This document shows, piece by piece, positions 8,005-17,309 of a stretch of 64,000 nt of DNA. The notes beneath the pieces were generated by a model, which saw only the letters and a program-made list of their open reading frames with translations, ran no database searches and was not told the DNA's origin. Each line of letters begins with the position of its first letter. Position 1 is the first letter of the stretch. This DNA is from UBA2166 sp964463965 (GTDB lineage Bacteria > Nitrospirota > Nitrospiria > Nitrospirales > UBA2166), in assembly GCA_964463965.1 (NCBI GenBank), contig CAYXED010000002.1, forward strand, positions 1-64,000, given 5' to 3'. A program made the position numbers and the translations under genes.

Positions 8005-9045
8005 ATGCCATTGCGCTCAATTTTGACCGCCACCATTATGCTGAGTTTGTTTTTATTTTCTGGGCCTATTGTGCAGGCAGATGAAACAAAGAAGCAATAT
8101 AAGCTAAAAATTGCAACTCTAGCCCCTGAAGGCTCTTCGTGGATGAAGCGTTTCCATGAAGCCAGCCGAGCTATAGAAAAAAGGTCAGACGGAAGACTGA
8201 AAATGAAAATTTATGCAGGTGGAATTATGGGGGATGAGCCAGATGTCATCCGAAAAATTCGGATTGGACAGCTTCAAGGCGCAGCTGTCACGGGCATCGG
8301 ATTGGGGATTATCCAGTCAGCTGTTAGAGTTCTCGATCTCCCATTTCTTTTCAAGAGCTATGATGAGCTCGATTATATTCGAAAAATTCTTAATGAAGAG
8401 TTTGAAAAAAAGTTTGAAGAGAAAGGTTATATTCTTCTTGGATGGGGGGACGTTGGTTGGATACATGTATTTTCAAATCAACCTGTAACAACAAAAGATG
8501 AATTGCTTGCAACAAAACTGTGGGCCTGGGTTGATGATCCTTTAGCTCATAGCATGTTTAAAGAGATAGGGGTTAAAGGTATTCCGCTATCTTTGCCCGC
8601 GGTCCTTCCACACCTTCAGACAGGTTTGATTGATGCTGCTTATGGATCTCCGCTATCTACCCTAGCATTACAATGGTATACAAATGTTAAATATATGTCT
8701 GACCTCCCAATTACCATGGCTAATGCGGCTGTCGTGGTATCAAAAAAGAGCTTTGATTCTCTCCCTAAAGATCTTCAAGTTATATTAAAAGACGAAGGTA
8801 AAAAGATGGAAAGAAAGTTGATTGATCAGGTGCGGCTTGATAACGAGGAGTCCTTGAGAGTGCTAAAAAAATATGGAATTCAAGTTACGCATACCCAAGC
8901 AGAGTTTTTTGAGGAAATGAAACGCGCTTCTTATGCCGTATGGACAGAACTTGAAGGAACTCTCTACTCTCCGGAGCTTCTTGCAGAAATACAATCATTG
9001 CTCAAAGCACGTCGAACTGCAGCTCTAGAGTCTTCACAACCGTAA
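8005..9045 (+). CDS. dctP: TRAP transporter substrate-binding protein, DctP family
   Basis: A 346-residue periplasmic solute-binding protein. It begins with a signal peptide (basic MPLR, hydrophobic core to about residue 20, likely cleavage after VQA near residue 25). The mature start YKLKIATLAPEGS is typical of DctP-family receptors, and the segment near residues 160-180 (WAWVDDP) takes the place of the usual ligand-arginine helix region. I start at the ATG at 8005, because AGGAGG precedes it by eight bases; upstream codons to 7954 are open but have no binding site. dctQ begins three bases after the stop and dctM follows, giving a complete three-part TRAP system. The ligand, most often a carboxylic acid, cannot be assigned. 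Confidence 0.88.
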   Translation: MPLRSILTATIMLSLFLFSGPIVQADETKKQYKLKIATLAPEGSSWMKRFHEASRAIEKRSDGRLKMKIYAGGIMGDEPDVIRKIRIGQLQGAAVTGIGLGIIQSAVRVLDLPFLFKSYDELDYIRKILNEEFEKKFEEKGYILLGWGDVGWIHVFSNQPVTTKDELLATKLWAWVDDPLAHSMFKEIGVKGIPLSLPAVLPHLQTGLIDAAYGSPLSTLALQWYTNVKYMSDLPITMANAAVVVSKKSFDSLPKDLQVILKDEGKKMERKLIDQVRLDNEESLRVLKKYGIQVTHTQAEFFEEMKRASYAVWTELEGTLYSPELLAEIQSLLKARRTAALESSQP

Positions 9046-9048
9046 AGC

Positions 9049-9561
9049 ATGCTCTCAAAATTGACACGTGCTCTCTCTCTTGTAGATCGTGGGCTTGCGA
9101 AGTTTGAGGAAGTTCTTCTATTCGCACTCATGATGGCGTTACTTCTTATCGCTGTTGGGCAGGTAATACAACGAAATATTACTAATTCAGCTCCTATGTG
9201 GGTTGATCTAATTCTTCGACACATGACTTTTGCTATTGGTTTGCTTGGAGCTTCATTAGCAACTCACGCAGATAAACAAATTCATATTGATGTCATTCAA
9301 AGATTTCTCGGAGAATGTTCTAGATTAATTGTTCGTCTTGTTGTTGGTTTTGCCACAATTATACTTTCCCTTGTAATTCTTCACGCTTCATGGGGCACGT
9401 ACATCATGGAGAGAGAATTCCCACAAAACTTGTTTTTGGGTCTGACGAGTGCAGACAGTTTGTTAGTAATTCCATTAACTTTTGGGCTTATTGTTACTCA
9501 TCTCTTCCTAAGATGGTTGTTTGACTTGAGTGCTCTTGTCACCTTACTTGGAAAAAAGTAG
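9049..9561 (+). CDS. dctQ: TRAP transporter small permease, DctQ family
   Basis: A 170-residue membrane protein with four hydrophobic segments (about residues 20-42, 55-70, 88-112 and 135-158), as in all DctQ subunits. The conserved tryptophan before the second helix (PMWVDLILRHM) and the following LGASLATHADKQIHIDV segment are family hallmarks. It connects the binding protein to the large permease and is required for ion-driven uptake. It lies three bases after dctP and 13 bases before dctM, so all three are surely one transcript. Confidence 0.88.
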   Translation: MLSKLTRALSLVDRGLAKFEEVLLFALMMALLLIAVGQVIQRNITNSAPMWVDLILRHMTFAIGLLGASLATHADKQIHIDVIQRFLGECSRLIVRLVVGFATIILSLVILHASWGTYIMEREFPQNLFLGLTSADSLLVIPLTFGLIVTHLFLRWLFDLSALVTLLGKK

Positions 9562-9574
9562 ATTGGTTTAGCCA

Positions 9575-10930
9575 GTGACGTTTGTCTTGATATGCCTCAT
9601 TATTATTATTTTAGGCCTCCTCGGGGCACCTCTTTTTGCCGTTCTTGGCGCTTTTGCACTTGTAGGGTTCTATACACAGGGAACCGACTTTGCCGTTATC
9701 GGTATTGAGTTTTATAAACTAACACAACAGCACATTCTCATTACCATTCCACTTTTTACCTTTGCGGGTTATTTGATGGCAGAAGCTCGGACTGCTGATA
9801 GGCTTGTGAGAGTTGCTAGAGTTGCTGTGGGGTGGTTGCCGGGAGGTTTGGCGGTTGTTGCATTGCTAACCTGTGCATTTTTTGGGACGTTCACGGGGGT
9901 ATCAGGGGTCGCAATTATAGCTATTGGAGGGTTGTTGTTTCCAGTTTTGATCAAGGAACTATATCCAGAAAAATTTAGTCTCGGGTTGGTTACATCAAGT
10001 GCAAAAATTGGATTGTTATTTCCCCCGAGTATTCCTCTTATTCTCTATGGCATTGTCTATGCTCTGGCGGTGCAGAGTACACCTCAAGCTGCAGCTATGG
10101 GAGCCTTTGATATTGGTACATTCTTTCTCGCTGGATTGGTTCCTGGCCTCTTTATTATGTTAGTTGTTGGGGGATATTGCATGTATGTAGGGAACAGAGA
10201 AAATATCCAGAGACTTCCATTTCAAGGGAAAGAACTACTATCAGCTATATGGGATGCAAAATGGGAGGTTCCAATCCCTTTTGTACTGTTGGGTCTGATC
10301 TATGGAGGTATCATCACGATTGGAGAAGCAGCAGCAGTAACTGCTTTGTATGTTTTGGTTATTGAGGTTTGGGTCTATCGTGATCTCAAGCTGTTTCGTG
10401 ATGTTCCTAGAATTGTTCGTGATAGCACGATACTTGTAGGAGCAATATTTCTCATTCTTGCAATATCAATGAGCTTGACCGCATTTTTTGTTGAGGCAGA
10501 AATACCACAAAAAACCTTTGAGATTATGAAGGAGTATATTCAGTCTCCCTTAGCCTTTCTTTTAGTTCTGAATATTTTTCTTCTCATTGTTGGAGCGGTA
10601 ATGGATATTTTTTCTGCAATCATTGTAGTACTCCCATTGATTGCAGGAATTGCCATGCAGTTTGGTGTTAACCCTTATCACCTGGGCATAATATTTCTGG
10701 TCAATCTCGAAATAGGATATCTTACGCCACCCGTGGGCATGAACTTGTTCATTGCTAGTTTGCGTTTTGATAAATCAGTCGTAACACTTTATTGGGCGGT
10801 GCTTCCATTCATTGCTTTATTGATATTTTGTTTGCTTGTTATTACCTATATCCCTTCACTAACAATTGGGTCGCTTGAATTTATACTGGATCTTCTAGGG
10901 CGAGAATCTCGATCAACGATTCCCCGTTAG
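9575..10930 (+). CDS. dctM: TRAP transporter large permease, DctM family
   Basis: A 451-residue polytopic protein with about 12 hydrophobic segments, the transport channel of the TRAP system, driven by a sodium or proton gradient. Family signatures include the early GAPLFAVLGAF helix, GTFTGVSGVAIIAIG around residue 105, FPPSIPLILYG near residue 147 and LTPPVGMNLF near the C-terminus. The start is a GTG at 9575, which gives the expected N-terminus directly before the first helix. The length is slightly above the usual 425-430. No further gene follows in the operon. Confidence 0.9.
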   Translation: MTFVLICLIIIILGLLGAPLFAVLGAFALVGFYTQGTDFAVIGIEFYKLTQQHILITIPLFTFAGYLMAEARTADRLVRVARVAVGWLPGGLAVVALLTCAFFGTFTGVSGVAIIAIGGLLFPVLIKELYPEKFSLGLVTSSAKIGLLFPPSIPLILYGIVYALAVQSTPQAAAMGAFDIGTFFLAGLVPGLFIMLVVGGYCMYVGNRENIQRLPFQGKELLSAIWDAKWEVPIPFVLLGLIYGGIITIGEAAAVTALYVLVIEVWVYRDLKLFRDVPRIVRDSTILVGAIFLILAISMSLTAFFVEAEIPQKTFEIMKEYIQSPLAFLLVLNIFLLIVGAVMDIFSAIIVVLPLIAGIAMQFGVNPYHLGIIFLVNLEIGYLTPPVGMNLFIASLRFDKSVVTLYWAVLPFIALLIFCLLVITYIPSLTIGSLEFILDLLGRESRSTIPR

Positions 10931-11106
10931 TTAATGTAAAAGTGGATATCGCAGCTGATCCAACAAAGTATTTTAAGGTTTCAATTTTTTTAGAAACACG
11001 GCGTAGTGTAGGTTTTTCGAGAGGAAAATCTTAAAAAATACTCAAATCCTCTTTACATTCTTCGTTACTTCTCTTACTCTCTTGGCGTTGTTGGTAAACT
11101 AGTGTG

Positions 11107-11112
11107 TATAAT
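11107..11112 (+). promoter_or_regulatory. Consensus -10 box upstream of the CcmI-like gene
   Basis: A perfect TATAAT stands 30 bases before the ATG at 11142. The best -35 candidate, TTGGCG, is 19 bases upstream, longer than ideal, so only the -10 is convincing. The rest of the 211-base gap after dctM shows nothing else I can name. Confidence 0.3.
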
Positions 11113-11141
11113 CCATCGCTCGATATGAAAAGAGGGTTATT

Positions 11142-11591
11142 ATGCCGCCGCTGAAGGTATTTGGAATGGCCGCCACCATTATTTTGTTGGGGGGCCTTGC
11201 GTCGTATTTTGGGCTTGCTCATGGGTGTAGTAAGCAGACTACGCCAGGTATTATTGCTGGGACCATAGTAGTTGATCCTGGGTTACTCGATAAAGTCAAT
11301 CCATCGGCAACTCTGTTTATTATTGCCAGACAGGCAGATGCGCCCTTTGGACCACCACTTGCAGTTCAGCGCATTCAAAGCCCAGAGTTTCCATTTTCAT
11401 ACTCGTTGTCTGGAGATGATGTAATGCGTCCTGGAACGCCTTTTCAAGGGAAGGTTAATCTAAAGGTTAAGCTTGATTCTGATGGGACGGTAGGTGCACA
11501 GCCTGGTGATCTTGAAGGAGAATACGGTAAAAACCCTGTCACAGTTGGTCAAAAAGACGAAGTAAATATAACTCTGGATGTTCTGAAGTAG
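11142..11591 (+). CDS. Stand-alone CcmI C-terminal (cytochrome c biogenesis) domain protein, exported
   Basis: A 149-residue protein: a hydrophobic N-terminal segment (residues 7-27) followed by a domain closely resembling the periplasmic C-terminal beta domain of CcmI/CycH. Matching elements are LFIIARQADAPFGPPLAV, the strand FPFSYSLSGDDVM, a PGTPF turn, and the closing AQPGDLEGEY. In CcmI this domain presents apocytochrome c to the haem ligation machinery, and it follows a membrane part and TPR repeats; both are missing here. LAHGC at residue 29 could be a weak lipobox, otherwise the segment acts as an anchor. No ccm genes are adjacent, so the role in cytochrome maturation is inference. The gene has its own promoter-like -10 box. 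Confidence 0.65.
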   Translation: MPPLKVFGMAATIILLGGLASYFGLAHGCSKQTTPGIIAGTIVVDPGLLDKVNPSATLFIIARQADAPFGPPLAVQRIQSPEFPFSYSLSGDDVMRPGTPFQGKVNLKVKLDSDGTVGAQPGDLEGEYGKNPVTVGQKDEVNITLDVLK

Positions 11592-11604
11592 CAGGCTAGA
11601 ATTT

Positions 11605-12156
11605 CTATGCCGTGTCCATTCCAATAGCTAAAGGCACTTTTGTGTTCCACTCAAGATAGTCTCTCCAACTTTCTGGAGCATCTCGGATATCTGATGTTAC
11701 GGCTACCACTTCTGCCCAGCGTGGTCTAACTGGTTTTTTGAGCAGACGCATTCCTGCTTCTTTTGGAGTTCTTCCGCTTTTTCGACTGTTACACCTCCAA
11801 CAAGCAGTCACAATGTTTTCCCACGTCTTTCGTCCTCCGCGGGAGATTGGAAGAATGTGATCAAAGGTTAATTCCGAGGGCCTGAATACTTTTGCACAAT
11901 ACTGACACGAGTATCCGTCTCGTGTGAAAATATTTACGCGAGAAAACTTCACGGTTCTGTGTTTTTCACGGAGACGGATCATGGAATGTAGTCGAATGAC
12001 TGATGGGAGAGGCATAGAGCTTGATGCGCCACGAATTTTCCGTTCATGAACCTCTAGGACCTCTACCTTCTCACGCCATAGAAGTGTTATGGCTTTCTGC
12101 CAATGAAGAACCCTCAGTGGCTCATAAGATGCATTTAGGAGAAGAGTGCTTTCCAT
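11605..12156 (-). CDS. HNH endonuclease family protein
   Basis: A 183-residue protein of the widespread family that begins with the signature LLLNASYEPL and carries an HNH domain in its second half. The zinc-binding pairs are Cys84/Cys87 and Cys119/Cys122, and the catalytic histidine is His100 in FDHILP, followed by the asparagine in ENIVTACWRCN. I start at the ATG giving MESTLLLN because that is where the family begins; open codons upstream to 12231 add 25 residues with no similarity. Members are single chromosomal genes of unknown biological role in many phyla, not usually part of restriction systems. It ends 13 bases from the convergent CcmI-like gene. Confidence 0.8.
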   Translation of the reverse strand: MESTLLLNASYEPLRVLHWQKAITLLWREKVEVLEVHERKIRGASSSMPLPSVIRLHSMIRLREKHRTVKFSRVNIFTRDGYSCQYCAKVFRPSELTFDHILPISRGGRKTWENIVTACWRCNSRKSGRTPKEAGMRLLKKPVRPRWAEVVAVTSDIRDAPESWRDYLEWNTKVPLAIGMDTA

Positions 12157-12278
12157 GGGCTGCTCATTTTGAAGAGAGAATGTTAGCAGGGAAACCTTCC
12201 TGCATATAACAGTAATATCCTGAAAAATCAAGATTTTGAGACGCTGTGGGTAGTAACTGAATTACCTTCTAATACCTA

Positions 12279-13682
12279 TTAATAGGCGTTTTTATTAACA
12301 AAGCCTTTTATCATCGTCAGTGCAATAATTTTTAGGTCTAGCCAAGGTGTCCAATGTTCTATGTAGTAGAGGTCGTATTCGACACGTTTTTCTAGAGATG
12401 TTTGGCCTCGCCAACCATGAACTTGTGCCCAGCCAGTCATGCCAGCTTTCATTTTTTGACGCAAGATATATGTCGGAATACCAGCCCTACATTGCTCGAT
12501 AAGTTCCGGTCGTTCCGGACGAGGCCCAACTAAGCTCATTTCACCCTTTAAGACGTTAAAACATTGAGGGAGCTCATCAAGGCTAGTTCGGCGCAATATT
12601 TTTCCTATTGACGTACGCCTGTTATCATCAGTTTTAGCCCAGACTGCTCCCGTTTTTTGTTCAGCATCTACGCGCATAGAGCGAAATTTCAGCATGGAAA
12701 ATGACCTTCCGTCTAAACCCATTCTGGTCTGACGGTAAAATATTGGACCAGGAGAAGTTAGGCGAATTGCTAGAGCGATGGCGATCATTAGTGGTGACGC
12801 AAGAGCGAGAGCGAATGTACAAAGCGTTATATCCATTCCACGTTTGATGATAAGGCTCCATCCATATAAAGGAGAGGCTTGTAGAGTTACAATTGGGAGA
12901 CCATCAAATATTTCAGCTTCACTTCTGAGTATCATGTACTGTGAAACATCTGGAATGATTCGAATATCAACAGGGTATATGGAGAGTGTTTCCATAATTC
13001 TATCGACTTCGCCTTGAGTATCAGAAGGTATAGCTAAATATACTTGGTCAATGGAGTTTTTTTCCAGTATGCTGGAGAGCATTCCATAAGTTCCAACAAT
13101 TTCTACACCATGAACTAACTGGCCAACCTTTTGTGGTTGTCGTGTCAAGCAGCCTATTATGTTCATTCCTAATTCTGGGTGATTTTTAAACCTACTTATC
13201 ACCTCTTTTGCGAGGGCTCCTGCTCCAATAACGAGGACATACCTCAGATTGTAATTTCTTCTTCGAAGAAACCTGAGAACTTCCCGGTAGGTCCAACGCA
13301 AAACACATAGTAGGGTAATATTTAGGCCCCAGAAGTATATGAAGACTAGTCTGGAAAATTCGATGTCTCTAATAAAAAATGATAATGCAGCAAGAGCAAG
13401 CACAGATGCTGTGTTTGCCTTGACCATATCCCATACTTCTGATAGACGAGATGAAATTCGACGAGGTCTATAAAGGTCAAAAGAAAAAAATGAAAATGTC
13501 CATATTAAGTATATAGGTATCAGAAGGAGCAAATAATCAGTAAGAGCTGGGATGCCTTTTGTGACAGGGATTAATTCAATAGTGAATCGAAGAAAATAAG
13601 ATGCTAGCCATGCAATTGTTATTGTCGCAAGGTCAAGAAACAACAAGATGCTTTTAAAAAAATTTGCGTGTCTCTTTAACAT
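12279..13682 (-). CDS. Polyprenyl-phosphate sugar-1-phosphate transferase (WcaJ type)
   Basis: A 467-residue membrane enzyme that starts repeat-unit assembly of a surface polysaccharide by transferring sugar-1-phosphate from a nucleotide sugar to undecaprenyl phosphate. The N-terminal third has four hydrophobic helices. A nucleotide-binding-like domain follows (VLVIGAGALAKEV near residue 149). A fifth membrane segment near residue 280 leads into the catalytic domain with KRGMDI, PGPIFYRQTRMG, FKFRSM-like MLKFRSM, SLDELPQ, SLVGPRPE and the C-terminal AQVHGWRGQT. All conserved catalytic motifs are present and the length is typical of the exopolysaccharide type. It is last in a minus-strand operon of glycosyltransferases and overlaps the upstream gene by seven bases. 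The sugar (glucose or galactose) is not resolvable. Confidence 0.9.
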   Translation of the reverse strand: MLKRHANFFKSILLFLDLATITIAWLASYFLRFTIELIPVTKGIPALTDYLLLLIPIYLIWTFSFFSFDLYRPRRISSRLSEVWDMVKANTASVLALAALSFFIRDIEFSRLVFIYFWGLNITLLCVLRWTYREVLRFLRRRNYNLRYVLVIGAGALAKEVISRFKNHPELGMNIIGCLTRQPQKVGQLVHGVEIVGTYGMLSSILEKNSIDQVYLAIPSDTQGEVDRIMETLSIYPVDIRIIPDVSQYMILRSEAEIFDGLPIVTLQASPLYGWSLIIKRGMDITLCTFALALASPLMIAIALAIRLTSPGPIFYRQTRMGLDGRSFSMLKFRSMRVDAEQKTGAVWAKTDDNRRTSIGKILRRTSLDELPQCFNVLKGEMSLVGPRPERPELIEQCRAGIPTYILRQKMKAGMTGWAQVHGWRGQTSLEKRVEYDLYYIEHWTPWLDLKIIALTMIKGFVNKNAY

Positions 13683-14815
13683 TTCTGATCTCGCTTAAAG
13701 TCTTCATAGCACTGGTGAATTATTTTTTTTATGCAGACTTGGAATACTGAGGAGCTAAAGCGTTGGGCGTGTTTTCCAATTTCATTATGGTTAAATGATG
13801 ATTCGTTATCTTCAAAAACTTTAATTGCATTGGATAGACTTGATATTGATTGATTTGGAAATAAAACACCAGTTGGCCATTGTCCGCTTGATGTCTTGTC
13901 TTCCAGCGATATGACAGTTTCTATAGCGCCACCCGCTTGATAGGCAATTACAGCTTTTCCTGCTGCCATAGCTTCTACAGGGACAATGCCGAAGTCTTCT
14001 AGTCCTGGGAAGATCAATGCACGGCAGTCTTGATAATGCTTCCAAACGACTTCATCTGGTTGCCAACTCTTAAATTGAATGGTTGGACCGGCCATTTTTT
14101 TTAGCAGTGCCTCATCAGGTCCAGATCCTATAATAACAAGAGGCTTTTTAAGTTCTGTAAATGTTTGGATAGCTAAATCAAGTCTTTTGTAAGGCACTAA
14201 TGCAGTTACCATAAGATAAAATCCTTGGTGATTATTTGATGGAGTTATTTTATCAACCTCAACTGGAGGATAAACTACTTGTGATTCTTTTTTGTATATT
14301 TTCTTAATTTGATCAGAGATGTGTAAAGAATTTGCAATCCAATAGTTGACACTTTTGCTCGACTCAATATCCCAACGACGTAGTGGTGGGATACATAGTT
14401 TCATTCCAGTTCTGGACAGCCAATTTTTTTGTGCAGATAAGTAAGTATCGTAAAGTTCCCAAGCGTACCTCATAGGCGTATGGATATACGCTATGTGACA
14501 TGTGCGATTACTATGCTGCACCCCCTTTGCGACACAATGGCTGGAGCTAACTATGAGGTCGTAATCAGACAAATCAAATTGCTCTATCGCAAAAGGAAAT
14601 AGAGGAAGAAAATATCTATATGCTTTGTTTGCGTACGGAATTTTTTGAAGAAATGATGTTTTTATGTTTAGTTTTTCAATGTTTGGGGAAACACTTCCGG
14701 GGGTGTGAAAAAGTGTAAAAACATCTGCATTCGGAAAAATTTCGCAAAGGTTTTGAAAAACGCGTTCTCCACCTCTCATCCCGGTAAGCCAGTCATGAAC
14801 GAGTGCAATTTTCAT
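13676..14815 (-). CDS. Glycosyltransferase, GT4-like (WbaZ/mannosyltransferase type)
   Basis: A 379-residue GT-B glycosyltransferase. The N-terminus KIALVHDWLTGMRGGERVF is the acceptor-side glycine-rich signature common to a family of mannosyl- or fucosyltransferase-like enzymes in exopolysaccharide clusters, and YIHTPMRYAWELYDTYL is a further strong family motif. The C-terminal donor domain has the segment PGLEDFGIVPVEAMAAGKAVIAYQ, equivalent to the E-x7-E motif that binds the nucleotide sugar. It has no membrane span and likely works at the inner face of the cytoplasmic membrane. Its end overlaps the sugar-1-phosphate transferase, so the two are translationally coupled. Donor and linkage are unknown. 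Confidence 0.85.
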   Translation of the reverse strand: MKIALVHDWLTGMRGGERVFQNLCEIFPNADVFTLFHTPGSVSPNIEKLNIKTSFLQKIPYANKAYRYFLPLFPFAIEQFDLSDYDLIVSSSHCVAKGVQHSNRTCHIAYIHTPMRYAWELYDTYLSAQKNWLSRTGMKLCIPPLRRWDIESSKSVNYWIANSLHISDQIKKIYKKESQVVYPPVEVDKITPSNNHQGFYLMVTALVPYKRLDLAIQTFTELKKPLVIIGSGPDEALLKKMAGPTIQFKSWQPDEVVWKHYQDCRALIFPGLEDFGIVPVEAMAAGKAVIAYQAGGAIETVISLEDKTSSGQWPTGVLFPNQSISSLSNAIKVFEDNESSFNHNEIGKHAQRFSSSVFQVCIKKIIHQCYEDFKRDQKC

Positions 14816-14867
14816 GTAATAGTATTCCAGAGTGATAGGACGTTTAAAATTTTTGAATCATCCTTCC

Positions 14868-16127
14868 TTATTTTCTAAATTTATTTCTATGAGAAATTTT
14901 ACGCAAGGTTTCAAGAAAATACTTTCCTGTTATACGCGTATTGTACTTTGTATTAACTAAACTATGTGCGGCGTCAATCATGTCGTGTGTTTGTTCAGGG
15001 AAACTAAAGATTTTATTTATACATTCAGAAAAATCAGATGGAGTATTAGCTAGCAAAAAGTGTTTTGTGGCAGTTGCTTCCAATCCTTCAACTGCCTTGG
15101 TGGTTGCAATAAGAGGGCGTCGTGCTGCCCAGGCTTCTAAAACCTTAAACCGCGTGCCACTGCCGTTGAGAATAGGTGCAAGGATAATTGATGAATCTTC
15201 TATATATGGACGTATGTCAGGGACATAACCTGTAAAAGTTACCCCTTTCCGGGTTGGTTTTTTCCAATGGTGGTCATCTTTTCCTACGACCAAAAGTTCA
15301 CAGTCGGGATGTATTTTTTGGACATTTGGGAGGACGCGATGTACCAAAAAATTTATTGCAGTTTTATTTGGTGGATAATCTAGCCCTCCGCAGAATAGAA
15401 GTTTTCTTTTTGATTGAGTGCTTTTGCGTACTAAAGTATAGAACTCGACATCAATACTGTTTGGAATGACTGAAATATTGGAGCTTTTTGAAAAAACTTC
15501 TGAACCGTAAAGAATTTTGTTGATACGCTCTCTGTCATGCTCTGATGTTGTAAAAAGGTGATCAAACTTTGGAAGCCATTGCATCTCTTGTAAGCTGGCA
15601 AACCGTGAAAACATTTTATTGAGGTATGAACGAGAAAAGTTATCAGAATATATAGAAAACTCCTTCTTAAGATCTGACTCTATGTTATGTAGATCGAGAA
15701 TCATTATCCCTGATGGGTTTAGCATAGGTTGTAGAAGAGAGTGATAATTTGCAATCCAAGAATGTTCAAGAATTATCAGATCATAAGAACGTTCGGCGAG
15801 AGTGCTAACAACCTCTTGCATCACTTTATTATTAACATATACATCTGCCCTAGGGCTCAATTTATGTCGAATGCAGTAGGCAGTTCTAAGGAGCTGGGAA
15901 AGAAGGTCCTTTTTTGGAAATTTGGCCGGAATAGAATCAATTTGACGACAAAAATTTTTCAGTGAGGGATACCCACATGGTATCTGATGTGAAGGGCTAC
16001 TTAGTGTAAGTAAATCCACTGTGTAGTTCGTTTGGAGTGTTGTAATAAGGTGATAGACGCGTAACAGACCCCCTTCGCTTGGAGGGTAGGGATAATCAGG
16101 TGAAATAATTAGGGAGGTAGGCTTCAT
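14868..16127 (-). CDS. Glycosyltransferase, GT4 family
   Basis: A 419-residue GT-B enzyme beginning with SLIISPDYPYPPSEGGLLRVYHL, the glycine-rich acceptor-domain start. The donor domain contains NGSGTRFKVLEAWAARRPLIATTKAVEGL, the motif shared with sugar transferases of the exosortase-linked polysaccharide clusters. The same signature reappears in the C-terminal half of the 910-residue protein of this island (GGGTRMKVLDYFAARVPVVATSKAVEGL), so the two donor domains are close relatives. A candidate promoter lies 40-75 bases upstream. The gene is followed after 52 bases by the next glycosyltransferase. Donor and acceptor are unknown. Confidence 0.83.
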   Translation of the reverse strand: MKPTSLIISPDYPYPPSEGGLLRVYHLITTLQTNYTVDLLTLSSPSHQIPCGYPSLKNFCRQIDSIPAKFPKKDLLSQLLRTAYCIRHKLSPRADVYVNNKVMQEVVSTLAERSYDLIILEHSWIANYHSLLQPMLNPSGIMILDLHNIESDLKKEFSIYSDNFSRSYLNKMFSRFASLQEMQWLPKFDHLFTTSEHDRERINKILYGSEVFSKSSNISVIPNSIDVEFYTLVRKSTQSKRKLLFCGGLDYPPNKTAINFLVHRVLPNVQKIHPDCELLVVGKDDHHWKKPTRKGVTFTGYVPDIRPYIEDSSIILAPILNGSGTRFKVLEAWAARRPLIATTKAVEGLEATATKHFLLANTPSDFSECINKIFSFPEQTHDMIDAAHSLVNTKYNTRITGKYFLETLRKISHRNKFRK

Positions 16128-16172
16128 AAATTCATGTACTTAAATATCTGATAATCTTAACATCTGACTAAA

Positions 16173-16201
16173 ATTAACAGCTGATAATATCATATGGTCA
16201 A
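16173..16201 (-). promoter_or_regulatory. Candidate promoter of the minus-strand glycosyltransferase operon
   Basis: On the minus strand TTGACC (16201-16196), 17 bases, then GTTAAT (16178-16173). The boxes match five and four of six consensus positions. The start of transcription would be near 16166, about 40 bases before the gene at 16127. Confidence 0.33.
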
Positions 16202-16268
16202 AATGGCGTGTATTAGATATGTAGGGCAGAGATTAGGACTACAATTTGTTGTCACCGCACTTTGTCAG

Positions 16269-17309
16269 TTATAACAGTGATTTGAGTAATTCAAATGTGA
16301 GCTTTGCGCTCTTATCCCACGAAAAGTTTCTCACATTACTTTGCCCTTTTATCGAAAGGCTTGCCCGAAGGGATTCATCGTGAATAAGTGTAAGCAGGGC
16401 CGATGAAATTTCTTCTTCGCAGTAGGGATCTACAGAAATTGCACTGCCTCTGGTGACTTCAGGTAGTGCACTTGAATTGCTAGTTACAACTGGTGTGCCA
16501 CTTGCCATAGCTTCGAGAACGGGCAGCCCAAATCCTTCATACATGCTTAGATAGAGAAAAATAATAGCACCTGCATACAATGGGCTTAGTAATTTTTCAG
16601 GTACCCGCCCCATTATGTGAACACGTTCTGGAATGCCTTGTAGTTTAATTTCGCGAAATATATCTGAAGTCTGAAGTCCTCCACCAAGTAATACAAGCCA
16701 TAAATCTTCAGGAACATGATTTTGTATGGTCCTCCATGCTAATAGCTGTCGCTCAAGGTTTTTCCGTTTCTCTAAGGAACCAATGGCAAGTAGATAATTT
16801 TTTGATGGTATAGAAAGCTGTTTTCGCATATTTTCAATTACAGAAGAATCTTGAGAAGTAAAGCTGTTATCAACGCCATTGTATATGACCGAAATTCGTT
16901 TTTCTTCTACGGCATATCGTTCTATCAAACGCTGTTTTGTGAAATTTGAGATCGTAATGATATGGGCAACTCGATTTACAAGTTTTGGGAGAAGAAATTG
17001 ATACCAATTTGCAAATTGATAACTAAACCACTCTGGATGATCTATGGTAGATAGATCATGGATCGTGATAACTTGGTTTTTCACGGAAAGGGGTCCTGTA
17101 TTGGCTGGACTCCACAGGATTTTGTGATGAGCGTGTAAGGGTAGCATGCATTGTTCCCACAGATGTCCGGTTATTCCAGACAATGGGCGTGATGGTGATA
17201 TTTTATCCACATTCTCTGGGGCTCGATGCAGTAGGGCTTGAGTATAGCGTTGTACTCCAGTTAGTGGTGCATTGATATTGCGTGTATTACATATTATTTT
17301 TGATGACAT
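16269..17309 (-). CDS. Glycosyltransferase, GT4 family (mannosyltransferase-like)
   Basis: A 346-residue GT-B enzyme. The pattern ICNTRNINAPLTGVQRYTQALL at the N-terminus, VITIHDLSTIDHPEWF near residue 90 and ITISNFTKQRLIE near residue 130 are typical of the subfamily that includes mannosyltransferases of O-antigen clusters. The donor domain has GSLEKRKN and the E-x7-E motif in LSMYEGFGLPVLEAMASGTPVVTSN. I take the ATG at 17309; a TTG four codons upstream is open but has no advantage. It points away from the plus-strand methyltransferase across a 240-base divergent spacer and is separated from the next minus-strand gene by 141 bases. Confidence 0.85.
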   Translation of the reverse strand: MSSKIICNTRNINAPLTGVQRYTQALLHRAPENVDKISPSRPLSGITGHLWEQCMLPLHAHHKILWSPANTGPLSVKNQVITIHDLSTIDHPEWFSYQFANWYQFLLPKLVNRVAHIITISNFTKQRLIERYAVEEKRISVIYNGVDNSFTSQDSSVIENMRKQLSIPSKNYLLAIGSLEKRKNLERQLLAWRTIQNHVPEDLWLVLLGGGLQTSDIFREIKLQGIPERVHIMGRVPEKLLSPLYAGAIIFLYLSMYEGFGLPVLEAMASGTPVVTSNSSALPEVTRGSAISVDPYCEEEISSALLTLIHDESLRASLSIKGQSNVRNFSWDKSAKLTFELLKSLL

